From contig NZ_JNXC01000062.1 in NCBI RefSeq assembly GCF_000716595.1, positions 1-9,001 on the forward strand: 9,001 nucleotides of DNA, given 5' to 3'. A program made the translations under genes and the position numbers. This DNA comes from Saccharothrix sp. NRRL B-16314. GTDB lineage: Bacteria > Actinomycetota > Actinomycetes > Mycobacteriales > Pseudonocardiaceae. Position 1 is the stretch's first letter; the number at the start of each line of letters is the position of its first letter. The notes beneath the pieces are model-generated. The model did not search any database, was not told where the DNA came from, and worked only from the letters and a program-made list of their open reading frames with translations. Shown in pieces: positions 1 through 6,048 of the stretch.

Positions 1-361
1 GGACCTCCTCCGACCAGTCCGGCAACTTCAACGTCGTGAACGCCCGCGCCAACTCCCGCAGATGCCCCTCCGACAACACGCCTTCCGCGAGCGCGGCACC
101 GGCAGCCCGGTACAGCGGCGGCAGCGACTGCCCCGTCGGTGTGACCGACGGCAGGAACAACTCCACCTGCGCCACCCACTGCTTGAATTCCGCCGGATTC
201 GCCCGCGTCAACCGCCGATACGCATCCAGGTCAAAATCACACCGCAACACCTGCGCCAGCAATTCCAGACGCCGCCGGTGCGATGCCCGAATCGACGCTT
301 CGACCTCCGCAATGGTGGCGAACACGTCGTCCTCGGTCAACAAAACCGGCGAAACATCCAT
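1..361 (-). CDS. DUF222/HNH endonuclease-type (13E12 repeat family) protein, 5' part only
   Basis: The frame is open from ATG at 361 to the window edge, giving the first 120 residues. The start reads MDVSPVLLTEDDVF, then a charged helix (AEVEASIRASHRRRLELLAQ, residues 18-37). Further on come a leucine-rich stretch and LRELARAFTTLKLPDW near the edge. This pattern of helices fits the N-terminal DUF222 part of actinobacterial 13E12-type proteins, which usually end in an HNH nuclease motif. That half lies outside the window, so nuclease function is inferred only. ATG 361 was preferred over the in-frame ATG at 397 because a -10 box lies exactly 6 nt upstream, which suits a leaderless mRNA, and 397 would sit in the -35 box. 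Codon use differs from the neighbours: leucine is mostly TTG, and ATT, TTT, GAT and GAA are frequent. That is common in this multicopy, horizontally spread family. Family assignment is fairly sure; function is not. Confidence 0.72.
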   Translation of the reverse strand, partial: MDVSPVLLTEDDVFATIAEVEASIRASHRRRLELLAQVLRCDFDLDAYRRLTRANPAEFKQWVAQVELFLPSVTPTGQSLPPLYRAAGAALAEGVLSEGHLRELARAFTTLKLPDWSEEV

Positions 362-367
362 ACCCGA

Positions 368-397
368 ACAATAGTCGAACAGGCATTCGCACGTCAT
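368..397 (-). promoter_or_regulatory. Leaderless promoter of the DUF222 gene
   Basis: Reading the minus strand, a -35 candidate ATGACG (392-397, four of six matches to TTGACA) is followed after 18 nt by a -10 box TATTGT (368-373). Six bases later comes the ATG at 361. Transcription would start at or next to the start codon, and no Shine-Dalgarno sequence is present, as in leaderless actinobacterial mRNAs. Confidence 0.5.
375..390 (-). promoter_or_regulatory. SOS box (LexA-binding site candidate)
   Basis: The plus strand reads TCGAACAGGCATTCGC. The mycobacterial SOS consensus is TCGAAC-N4-GTTCGA, so the left half is perfect and the right half has two mismatches, giving 10 of 12 fixed positions. 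The box fills the spacer between the -35 and -10 candidates of the DUF222 gene, where a bound repressor would block RNA polymerase. I recall that several 13E12-family genes of Mycobacterium tuberculosis carry such boxes, which supports the reading. Confidence 0.6.
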
Positions 398-628
398 CAC
401 CCGACCAGGTAAGGAAACCGGTCGGAAATGGCACGGTCCGTCACCGGGGCGCACGGACGTGTGAAGTCGACCGCGCGGCGAGGGAATCGTGTCGGTGACA
501 CCCCTCGTCCCTACTCATCCAGTTTTTGCGGGTTATGACGTGGCGACGGCCGGTAGGGACCGAGACGATAGGACGGGTTGCTCCACGCAGGCATCACCGA
601 CGTCCTGGCCTCATACGTCCAGACCCGT

Positions 629-1834
629 CTAGACCACCTGTTCGGCGTCGACCGGGGCCTCGCCGTGCCTGGCATCAAGCAGTTCCCGGCGCTTGGCGCC
701 TCCCGAGACGCGGTGCAGGCGGTACGAACCGGGCTTGCCCGCCTCGCCGGTCAGGTGCCCGACGGTGCCCTTGCACACGATCTCCTTCACCTTCGCGCCG
801 AGGCCACCGCCGATGTGGAACCCCACCGCGACGTCGTACCGGTGGGCGAACTGGAAGATGCCGGCGCTCCGGCCCAGGCTGATGCACTGGCCCGCGAACA
901 CCTGGTTGAGCGGCGACGGTTCCTCGCCGTCGATCCGGCTCAGCACCGTGTCGGCGGCCCGCGCGCCCAGCGGCATCGCGGCCTGGCAGCTCATCCGCAG
1001 CGGCAGGTCCGACGGCGCGGCCGAGTCACCCGCCGCGACGATGTGCACGTCGTCCATGCTGGTCAACGTCTCGTCCGTGCGCAGCCGGCCCAGTGCGTCG
1101 GTGCTCAGCCCGCTGCGGGCGGCCAGGTCCGGCACGCCGAAGCCCGCAGTCCAGATGGTCACCGCGCTCGGCAGCTCGCGGCCGTCGGCGAGCCGCACGG
1201 CATCGTGCGTCACGGCCGTCACCGCCGAGCCGGGACCGTCGAGCACCGTCACGCCAAGCCTGGCCATCTGCCTGGAGACCGAGCGCCGGCCCCGGGCGTG
1301 CAGGTACGGGCCGAGCACCCCGCCGCACACCAGGGTCACCCGGCGGCCGGCCTCGGCCAGCTCGGTCGCGGTCTCGATGCCGGTCGGGCCGGCTCCCACC
1401 ACCGTCACCGACGCCGTGACGGGAGCGGCGTCGAGGACGGGCTGCAGCCGCTGCGCGTCCTCCAGGGTGGCGATCGGGTGGGCGAACTCGGCGGCTCCCG
1501 GCACGGTCGGGTCGGCGCTGCCACTGCCCACCGCGTAGATCAGGTAGTCGTAGTCGAGCGTGCCACCGGTCGCCAGCGCCAAGCCGCGCTCGGCCGCGTC
1601 GATCCGCGTCACGCTGTCGACCACCAGCCGGACGCCCTCGGCCAGCACGTCCGCGTAGTCGACCACCGCGTCGTCCGTGCCGCCGACCAGCTGGTGCAGG
1701 CGGATCCGCTCGACGAACGTCGGCCGCGGGTTGACCAGGGTCACGGTCACGTCGTCGCGCTGCCGCAGGCGATTGGCCGCCATGACCCCGGCGTACCCGC
1801 CGCCGATCACGACCACATCGGTGTTCACAGCCAT
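629..1834 (-). CDS. NDH-2/AIF-like NAD(P)/FAD-dependent oxidoreductase
   Basis: This 401-residue flavoprotein belongs to the Pyr_redox_2 superfamily and would pass electrons from NAD(P)H through FAD to a quinone or another acceptor. The N-terminal FAD site is VVVIGGGYAG, with GxGxxG glycines at 11, 13 and 16. The NAD(P) site is VVGAGPTGIE (145-154, glycines 147, 149, 152). The second FAD contact is VHIVAAGD (263-270). There is no CxxxxC redox disulfide of the glutathione reductase type and no obvious transmembrane anchor, so the protein is probably cytosolic or peripheral. The length is typical of NDH-2/AIF-like proteins. An upstream in-frame start at 1915 exists, but ATG 1834 has a strong GGAGGAG Shine-Dalgarno site and begins directly at the Rossmann strand. 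The gene lies 91 nt downstream of the MocR gene on the same strand but has its own promoter candidate. The true electron acceptor cannot be read from the sequence, so a respiratory ndh role is only one option. Confidence 0.85.
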   Translation of the reverse strand: MAVNTDVVVIGGGYAGVMAANRLRQRDDVTVTLVNPRPTFVERIRLHQLVGGTDDAVVDYADVLAEGVRLVVDSVTRIDAAERGLALATGGTLDYDYLIYAVGSGSADPTVPGAAEFAHPIATLEDAQRLQPVLDAAPVTASVTVVGAGPTGIETATELAEAGRRVTLVCGGVLGPYLHARGRRSVSRQMARLGVTVLDGPGSAVTAVTHDAVRLADGRELPSAVTIWTAGFGVPDLAARSGLSTDALGRLRTDETLTSMDDVHIVAAGDSAAPSDLPLRMSCQAAMPLGARAADTVLSRIDGEEPSPLNQVFAGQCISLGRSAGIFQFAHRYDVAVGFHIGGGLGAKVKEIVCKGTVGHLTGEAGKPGSYRLHRVSGGAKRRELLDARHGEAPVDAEQVV

Positions 1835-1838
1835 GGTC

Positions 1839-1846
1839 TCTCCTCC
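1839..1846 (-). promoter_or_regulatory. Ribosome binding site deciding the oxidoreductase start
   Basis: The minus strand reads GGAGGAGA, four bases before ATG 1834. The purine-rich core is almost fully complementary to the 16S rRNA 3' end. It makes 1834 the start rather than the in-frame codon at 1915. Confidence 0.8.
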
Positions 1847-1870
1847 GAATTCAAAGCGGTTCGAGCACAA

Positions 1871-1897
1871 GACACCGCGCTGTCGGAGGCTGTGACA
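1871..1897 (-). promoter_or_regulatory. ECF41-type sigma-factor promoter candidate
   Basis: On the minus strand TGTCACA (1891-1897) is followed by exactly 16 nt and then TGTC (1871-1874). The published ECF41 promoter motif, as I recall it, is TGTCACA-N16-CGTC, so only one base differs. The predicted transcription start, near 1864, leaves a leader of about 30 nt ending in the GGAGGAG site of the oxidoreductase. ECF41 sigma factors (SigJ-like, with a fused SnoaL-like domain) typically control carboxymuconolactone decarboxylases, oxidoreductases or epimerases. No ECF41 sigma gene is in the window. Confidence 0.6.
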
Positions 1898-1925
1898 GGT
1901 CGTGAGGCAGGTCACTGCGCGCCGG

Positions 1926-3326
1926 TCAGACCGACATCGACGGCACGAGCGGCGGCCGGATCGGGTCGGCGGCGAACGCGCGCCACGCGGCGGCCAGCGC
2001 GGCCACCGCGGTGTCGATCACCTCCGGTTCCGCGCTGAACGGCAACCGCAGCCGGTCACCGCTGCCACCGGTCGGGTCGAGCGAACCACCGGGCAGCACG
2101 GCCACCCCGTGCCGCAGCGCCACCTGTGCGTAGGACGCGGCGTCAACGCCGGGCAGGCGGACCCACAACGTCTGGCCGCCCAGCGCGGGCGTGAACTCCC
2201 ACTCGGGCAGCTCCTCCCGCAGCCCCGCGCACAGGCGGTCGTGCTGCCGCCGCAACGCCGTCACGCGCGCCGACCGCACCGCGTCGAAGTCCGCCAGCAG
2301 TTCCACCGCCACGAGCTGGTCCAGCACCGCGCTGCCCAAGTCCTGCACGGCTTTGAACCGCGCCAGTCGGGCGATGAGAGCCGCGTCGGCGCGCACCCAG
2401 CCGACCCGCAGCCCGCCCCACACCACCTTGCTCAACGACCCCACGGTGACGGCCGCCGCGTCGGGCGGCTGCGCCGGCGTCCCGGTCAGGTCCAACTCGG
2501 ACAGCACCTCGTCGAAGACCACCGGCACGTCACCCGACACCCGGAGCAGCCGCCGGCGTTCCAACGGGCTCATCGACGTGCCGCTGGGGTTGCGGAACGC
2601 GGGCATCGCGTACACCAGCACGGGTTTGCCCCGCCCGAGCGCGCCGGCCAGGTCGTCGTCCGCCCGCACCACCGCACCGGCCTCCCGGAACAGGTCCAGC
2701 GCACCGGCGTACGTCGGCGCCTCCACCAGCACCTCGTCACCCGGCCGCACCAACGCGCGGGTCAGCAGCGCCAACGCCTGCTGCGCCCCGGTGGTCACCA
2801 CGATCTGGTCCGCCGTCGTCGGCACACCGAGATCGCGGTACCGGTGGGCGAGCGCGGCACGCAGCGCCGGGTGCCCGGACGGGTGGTAGCCCAGGTCGAC
2901 GTCCCCGAGCCGGTCCACCGCCCGCCGCTGGACGTCGGCCAGGCCGGCGGGCGGCGTCAGCGGACCGGCGCAGGCGAACTGGAGCACACCGTCGGGTGGT
3001 TCGAGGAGGTTCACGAACATCGGGTTCGCCGTCTCCTCCCGGGCCGCCGCCGCACGGCCGCCCGGTGACACCCACGTACCGCTGCCGCGCCGGCGGGTCA
3101 GCCGACCTTCCTGCCGGAGCAGGTCGTACGCGGTGATCACGGTCGTCCGCCCCACGGCGAGCCCCGAGGCCAGCGCCCGGTCCGGCGGCAACAAGGTGCC
3201 CGAGGGCAGCAGGCCTTCGTCGATCAACTCGCGCAGGCGGGCGGCGAGCAGCAGGTACAGCGAGCCACGGCCCGCCGACCAGCGCCCGAGCCGGCCGGCG
3301 AGGTCGTCCACGGCGATTGGTTTCAC
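1926..3326 (-). CDS. MocR-family transcriptional regulator (GntR DNA-binding domain fused to an aminotransferase-like domain)
   Basis: The 466-residue product has an N-terminal GntR winged helix (about 15-87), including LPPDRALASGLAVGRTTV (46-63) and an RRRGSGTWV wing (78-86). A fold-type I PLP aminotransferase domain follows (about 105-455). Visible PLP-site residues are Y147 in GYHPSGHPALR, N246 in RNPSG, D272 in VVFDE, Schiff-base lysine K300 in GSLSKVVWGG, and carboxylate-binding R427 in RLRLPFS. The tyrosine that follows the aspartate in GabR-like members (EDDY) is V274 here. A DE(T/V)L version is usual in the YczR-like branch, so this is probably a branch feature rather than damage. Such proteins bind PLP or an amino-acid adduct and regulate themselves and a divergent neighbour, here the PLP enzyme at 3390. 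The start is GTG with no Shine-Dalgarno site and a -10 box close by. The effector is unknown. Confidence 0.88.
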   Translation of the reverse strand: MKPIAVDDLAGRLGRWSAGRGSLYLLLAARLRELIDEGLLPSGTLLPPDRALASGLAVGRTTVITAYDLLRQEGRLTRRRGSGTWVSPGGRAAAAREETANPMFVNLLEPPDGVLQFACAGPLTPPAGLADVQRRAVDRLGDVDLGYHPSGHPALRAALAHRYRDLGVPTTADQIVVTTGAQQALALLTRALVRPGDEVLVEAPTYAGALDLFREAGAVVRADDDLAGALGRGKPVLVYAMPAFRNPSGTSMSPLERRRLLRVSGDVPVVFDEVLSELDLTGTPAQPPDAAAVTVGSLSKVVWGGLRVGWVRADAALIARLARFKAVQDLGSAVLDQLVAVELLADFDAVRSARVTALRRQHDRLCAGLREELPEWEFTPALGGQTLWVRLPGVDAASYAQVALRHGVAVLPGGSLDPTGGSGDRLRLPFSAEPEVIDTAVAALAAAWRAFAADPIRPPLVPSMSV

Positions 3327-3351
3327 GATCAGACCAATCTAGCCGAATTGG
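3315..3351. promoter_or_regulatory. Candidate MocR operator cluster (three ATTGG elements)
   Basis: GATTGGT (3315-3321) and its exact reverse complement ACCAATC (3333-3339) form an inverted repeat with an 11-nt gap. A third element, AATTGGACC, begins at 3346. Aligned in one direction they read GATTGGTTT, GATTGGTCT and AATTGGACC. The middle copy overlaps the mocR -10 candidate, and the first covers codons just after the mocR GTG start. Several copies between divergent genes are usual for MocR autoregulation. An 11-bp palindrome, GGACCTGGTCC, also lies at 3350-3360. Confidence 0.45.
3336..3341 (-). promoter_or_regulatory. -10 box candidate of the mocR gene
   Basis: The minus strand reads TAGATT, fitting the TANNNT pattern. 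It ends 9 nt before the GTG at 3326, so the leader would be only two or three bases. I find no convincing -35 at 16-18 nt. The box is inside the middle ATTGG element, as expected for self-repression. Confidence 0.4.
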
Positions 3352-3389
3352 ACCTGGTCCCACACCACTTCCGCACGCAAGCTCGTGCC

Positions 3390-4547
3390 ATGAAGCCTGA
3401 CACGCGCGTCGTGCACACCGACGTTCCCGCCCTGACCAGCAGGCCCCTGTCCGTGCCGCTGTACCAGACCTCCGGCTTCTCGTTCGACGACCTGGAGGCC
3501 TTCGCCGACGGGATGACGAGGCCGGACGGCGCGTTCGTGTACACCCGGCTCGGCAACCCCACGGTCCGGGCGCTGGAGAACTCCGTCGCGGCCCTCGAAG
3601 GCGGTGCGGCGGCCCTCGCCACCGCCTCCGGGATGGGCGCGATCAACGCGGTGCTGCTCGCGAACCTCAAGACCGGCGACCACGTGATCGCCCAGCGCGC
3701 GCTCTACGGCGGAACCCTCGCCCTCCTGCACGACCTGGAGGAACGCTGGGGCATCACCGTCACTTACGTCGGCGGCCACGACCCGGACGAGGTCCGCGCC
3801 GCGCTGCGCCCCGAGACCAAGGTGCTCTACCTGGAGACCATCGCCAACCCCACGGGACACGTCAGCGACCTGCCCGCGCTCGCCGCCGTCACGGGCGACG
3901 ACGTGCTCGTGGTCGTGGACAACACCTTCGCCTCACCGCTGCTGTGCCGCCCGATCGAGCACGGCGCGGACGTCGTCGTGCACTCGACCACCAAGTACCT
4001 CGGCGGCCACAGCGACGTGACGGGCGGTGTGGCGGTGTTCGCCGACGTCGCCCGCCACCGCGCGACCTGGCACCACTCGATCGAGCTGGGCGTCACCCCG
4101 GACCCGTTCGCCGCCTGGCTCACCATCCGCGGCATGAACACCCTGGCCCTGCGCGTCGAGCGGCACGAGCGCAACGCCGGGATCGTGGCCCGGCGGCTGG
4201 TCGAGCACCCGGCAGTGGGGGAGGTGCACTGGCCGGGCCTCGACACCCACCCCAGCCACGCCGTCGCGTCCCGGTTCCTCGACGGCTACGGCAGCACCTT
4301 CTCGTTCGACCTCGCGGACGCGGACGCGGGCCGGCGGTTCGTCACCGGCCTCGGCCTGGTCCGCTTGGCGCCGTCGTTGGGCGGCACGGAGACGTTGGCG
4401 CTGCACCCGGCCAGCACGTCCCACCGGCAGCTCACCGAGGACGAGTTGAACGCGAACGGCATCACGGGCGGCACGATCCGGCTCTCGGTGGGCATCGAGG
4501 ACGCGGACGACCTGTGGGACGACATCACCCAAGCCCTGGACCGCTGA
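3390..4547 (+). CDS. PLP-dependent trans-sulfuration family enzyme (Cys/Met metabolism; methionine gamma-lyase or O-acylhomoserine sulfhydrylase-like)
   Basis: The 385-residue protein matches the Cys/Met metabolism PLP family along its full length. Visible are YTRLGNPT (51-58; Y51 and R53 normally touch the phosphate of the partner subunit), ASGMGAI (79-85), ALYGGT (104-109), the ring-pairing aspartate D177 in VVDNTF, the Schiff-base lysine K202 in HSTTKYLGGHSD, and R364 in IRLSVGIED for the substrate carboxylate. The C-terminal LALHPASTSH and LSVGIED stretch looks most like methionine gamma-lyases and O-acetylhomoserine sulfhydrylases. However, the cysteine that methionine gamma-lyase has in its YGCT motif is G108 here, so substrate and reaction (gamma-elimination or gamma-replacement) stay open. 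ATG 3390 was chosen over an in-frame TTG at 3348, which would lie inside the putative operator. There is no clear Shine-Dalgarno site. Divergence from a MocR regulator suggests PLP- or amino-acid-dependent control. Confidence 0.85.
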   Translation: MKPDTRVVHTDVPALTSRPLSVPLYQTSGFSFDDLEAFADGMTRPDGAFVYTRLGNPTVRALENSVAALEGGAAALATASGMGAINAVLLANLKTGDHVIAQRALYGGTLALLHDLEERWGITVTYVGGHDPDEVRAALRPETKVLYLETIANPTGHVSDLPALAAVTGDDVLVVVDNTFASPLLCRPIEHGADVVVHSTTKYLGGHSDVTGGVAVFADVARHRATWHHSIELGVTPDPFAAWLTIRGMNTLALRVERHERNAGIVARRLVEHPAVGEVHWPGLDTHPSHAVASRFLDGYGSTFSFDLADADAGRRFVTGLGLVRLAPSLGGTETLALHPASTSHRQLTEDELNANGITGGTIRLSVGIEDADDLWDDITQALDR

Positions 4548-4613
4548 CCGGTCGGCGGCGGAGTCCGACCGAACCGCCACGGCATGCAGTCACAACCGCC
4601 GCCGACCGGTCAG
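4544..4613. repeat. 18-bp perfect inverted repeat at the end of the trans-sulfuration gene
   Basis: The arm at 4544-4561 (CTGACCGGTCGGCGGCGG) and the arm at 4596-4613 are exact reverse complements, with a 34-nt loop. The left arm includes the TGA stop codon of the upstream gene. Each arm also contains the self-complementary octamer GACCGGTC. There is no T-tract, which is common for actinomycete terminators. It probably acts as a terminator or as a 3'-end stabiliser of the plus-strand mRNA. Confidence 0.65.
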
Positions 4614-4713
4614 GCACAGCCGCCGACGCTAGTCACAGCCGACCGGCCGCCGCGGCAGGCAGTCGCCGCCGCTCAGGTGTATTCGACCAGCCGCCGCAGC
4701 CCGACCAGCCCGA

Positions 4714-4756
4714 CCAGGCGCGGCGGCTGGCCAGCCGACCAGCCGCCGCGGCCTGG
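4714..4756. terminator. Strong GC-rich hairpin between convergent genes (probable two-way terminator)
   Basis: CGCGGCGGCTGG (4719-4730) pairs with CCAGCCGCCGCG (4739-4750) across an 8-nt loop. After a single bulged G at 4751, CCAGG (4714-4718) pairs with CCTGG (4752-4756), giving 17 base pairs. It lies 16 nt beyond the lacI-type stop at 4773 and between two genes that converge, so it can serve both strands. The flanks repeat CGACCAGCC three times (from about 4684, 4702 and 4736) plus a CGACCAGGC variant at 4711. Confidence 0.6.
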
Positions 4757-4772
4757 CCGTCGGTGACGCGGT

Positions 4773-5813
4773 TCAAGCCCTCGGCGGTGCGGTGCTGTCG
4801 CGCACCACGAGCGTGGTGGCCAGCTCGACCCGGCTCTGGACGGGCGTGTCACCCGCGGCGAGGTCCATGAGCATCCGGGCGGCCGTCGCGCCCATCTCGG
4901 CCAGCGGCTGCCGCACGGTGGTCATCGGCGGGCAGCACCAGCGGGTGTTGTCGATGTCGTCGAAGCCCACCACGCTGAGGTCGTCCGGGATGCGCAGCCC
5001 GAGGCGCCAGGCCGCCGCGTACACGCCGAGCGCCTGGAGGTCGTTGCCGCACAGCACCGCGGTCGGCGGGTCCGGCCGGCTCAGCAGCTCCCGGCCGAGG
5101 GCCGAACCGTCCTCGAAGGTGAACTCGCCGGCGCGCACCAGCCGGTCGTCGAGCCGGACACCGGCGGCGTCCATCGCGGCCCGGCAGCCCTCCAGCCTGG
5201 CCCTGGCACCGAGGGAGTCGAGCGGTCCGCCGACCACGGCGATCCGCCGGTGGCCGAGGTCGAGCAGGTGCCGGGCCGCCGCGATGCCGCCGCTCCAGTT
5301 CGTCGCACCGACCGATGGCGTGGCGTGCAACGGTTCCCCGGACGGGTCGAGCGCCACCAGCGGGATCGCGCCGGCCGCCAGCAGCGCGTGCTGGTCCGGG
5401 GTGAACGCCGCGTGCACCGCGAGCACCCCGATCGGGTGCCGTGCCAGCAACTCCTCCGCCCACGACCGGCCGGGCGCGGTCGGCGAGGCCACCTCGGTGA
5501 AACCCACGGCCAGCTCGTGCCCGCGCGCCACCTGCTCGACGCCGCGCATGATCTCGATCGCCATGTGCCGTTCCAGGCCGTAGAACACCACTTCGATGAC
5601 GGCCGCCGGCGCGATGGCGGCCGGCCGCCGGTACCCGTGCTCGCGGAGCAACGCCTCGACACGCCGCCGGGTCTCCGACGCGACGCCCGTCCGGCCGTTC
5701 AGCACCTTCGACACGGTCGGCTTGGACACCCCGGCGAGTTGCGCGATCACCGCGACCGTGAGCTCACCCCGCCGACGCCCCCGCCGCCGTCCGTCCGCGA
5801 TACTCCCCGTCAC
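4773..5813 (-). CDS. LacI-family transcriptional regulator
   Basis: The 346-residue protein opens with an unusually basic 17-residue tail (GRRRGRRRGE). The LacI helix-turn-helix and hinge follow (about 18-60): LTVAVIAQLAGVSKPTVSKV, then LNGRTGVASETRRRV. Residues 75-340 form a periplasmic-binding-protein-like sugar domain with TNWSGG (171-176), HRRIAVVGG (188-196), AVLCGNDLQALG (252-263) and VVGFDDID (281-288), then PPMTTVRQPLAEMG. These patterns are usual for actinomycete oligosaccharide-responsive LacI proteins such as xylan or cellobiose regulators. No sugar transporter, glycosidase or isomerase is in the window, so ligand and targets cannot be named. The GTG start at 5813 follows a -10 box by six bases, which suggests a leaderless message. 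It is divergent from the sigma-fusion gene with 235 bp between starts, so cross-regulation is possible but unsupported. Confidence 0.88.
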   Translation of the reverse strand: MTGSIADGRRRGRRRGELTVAVIAQLAGVSKPTVSKVLNGRTGVASETRRRVEALLREHGYRRPAAIAPAAVIEVVFYGLERHMAIEIMRGVEQVARGHELAVGFTEVASPTAPGRSWAEELLARHPIGVLAVHAAFTPDQHALLAAGAIPLVALDPSGEPLHATPSVGATNWSGGIAAARHLLDLGHRRIAVVGGPLDSLGARARLEGCRAAMDAAGVRLDDRLVRAGEFTFEDGSALGRELLSRPDPPTAVLCGNDLQALGVYAAAWRLGLRIPDDLSVVGFDDIDNTRWCCPPMTTVRQPLAEMGATAARMLMDLAAGDTPVQSRVELATTLVVRDSTAPPRA

Positions 5814-5819
5814 GGCGGC

Positions 5820-5825
5820 AGTCTA
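5820..5825 (-). promoter_or_regulatory. -10 box of the lacI-type gene (leaderless)
   Basis: The minus strand reads TAGACT, then six bases (GCCGCC), then GTG at 5813. This is the spacing expected when transcription starts on the first base of the start codon. The -35 is poor: TGATCG at 17 nt is only a weak match. No Shine-Dalgarno site precedes the GTG. Confidence 0.45.
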
Positions 5826-5993
5826 CGGAAACCGCATCGTGCCGATCATGCTCGCACCATCCCCCATTCGGGGGCCAGAAGGCGTCCGGTGGCCGAGCCG
5901 ATGTGGCTGTGTCGGCGAAAACGTTGCGACGGCCGGGTGTAAGGGATGGCCCGGCAGAGGGTATCTCGACGAAACTTGCCGGCGGACCTTCGA

Positions 5994-5999
5994 TAGGGT
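5994..5999 (+). promoter_or_regulatory. -10 box candidate of the sigma-fusion gene
   Basis: TAGGGT fits TANNNT. It would place transcription start near 6006 and a leader of about 43 nt carrying the AAGGAG site. No good housekeeping -35 is seen at 16-18 nt. The GAAAC at 5971-5975 is a weak ECF-like -35 that would allow self-activation, but I would not rely on it. Confidence 0.3.
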
Positions 6000-6034
6000 C
6001 GACAGCGCACTCCGCGCACACCTGCCGTGTCGGG

Positions 6035-6040
6035 AAGGAG
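6035..6040 (+). promoter_or_regulatory. Ribosome binding site deciding the TTG start of the sigma-fusion gene
   Basis: AAGGAG is followed by 8 nt and then TTG at 6049. No in-frame ATG or GTG with a Shine-Dalgarno site is better placed. The frame upstream runs back into the lacI-type gene, with residues that look non-coding. Confidence 0.65.
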
Positions 6041-6048
6041 ACGTCCGG

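Noticed and set aside
483..509. GGAAT-N18-CGTC on the plus strand, with a small palindrome GTGTC-GGT-GACAC (489-501)
   Set aside because: It resembles an ECF-type promoter, but no plus-strand gene follows for almost 2.9 kb. On the minus strand the TGTCACC there is followed after 16 nt by CGCG, not CGTC, so it fails the ECF41 motif. It could drive an antisense RNA, but nothing else supports that.
398..628. Gap between the oxidoreductase stop and the DUF222 promoter searched for a small gene or terminator
   Set aside because: No frame with a Shine-Dalgarno site or a recognisable protein was found, and stems near 590-628 are only four or five base pairs.
578..2038. Long open frame (486 codons) on the plus strand opposite the oxidoreductase gene
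   Set aside because: Its translation is rich in Arg, His and Gln with no domain, and it mirrors the minus-strand gene that has both nucleotide-binding motifs and a Shine-Dalgarno site. High GC creates such shadows.
1902..3068. Long open frame (388 codons) on the plus strand opposite mocR
   Set aside because: It has low-complexity His/Arg/Gln content, while the minus strand encodes a full MocR protein with all PLP-site residues.
4584..4766. 60-codon open frame in the convergent gap
   Set aside because: It is Pro/Gln/Arg-rich, has no Shine-Dalgarno site, and its bases are explained by the inverted repeats.
5915..5928. AACGTT core as a possible LacI-family operator
   Set aside because: Only the six central bases are symmetric and the flanks do not pair. 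It is also about 100 bp from the lacI-type start.
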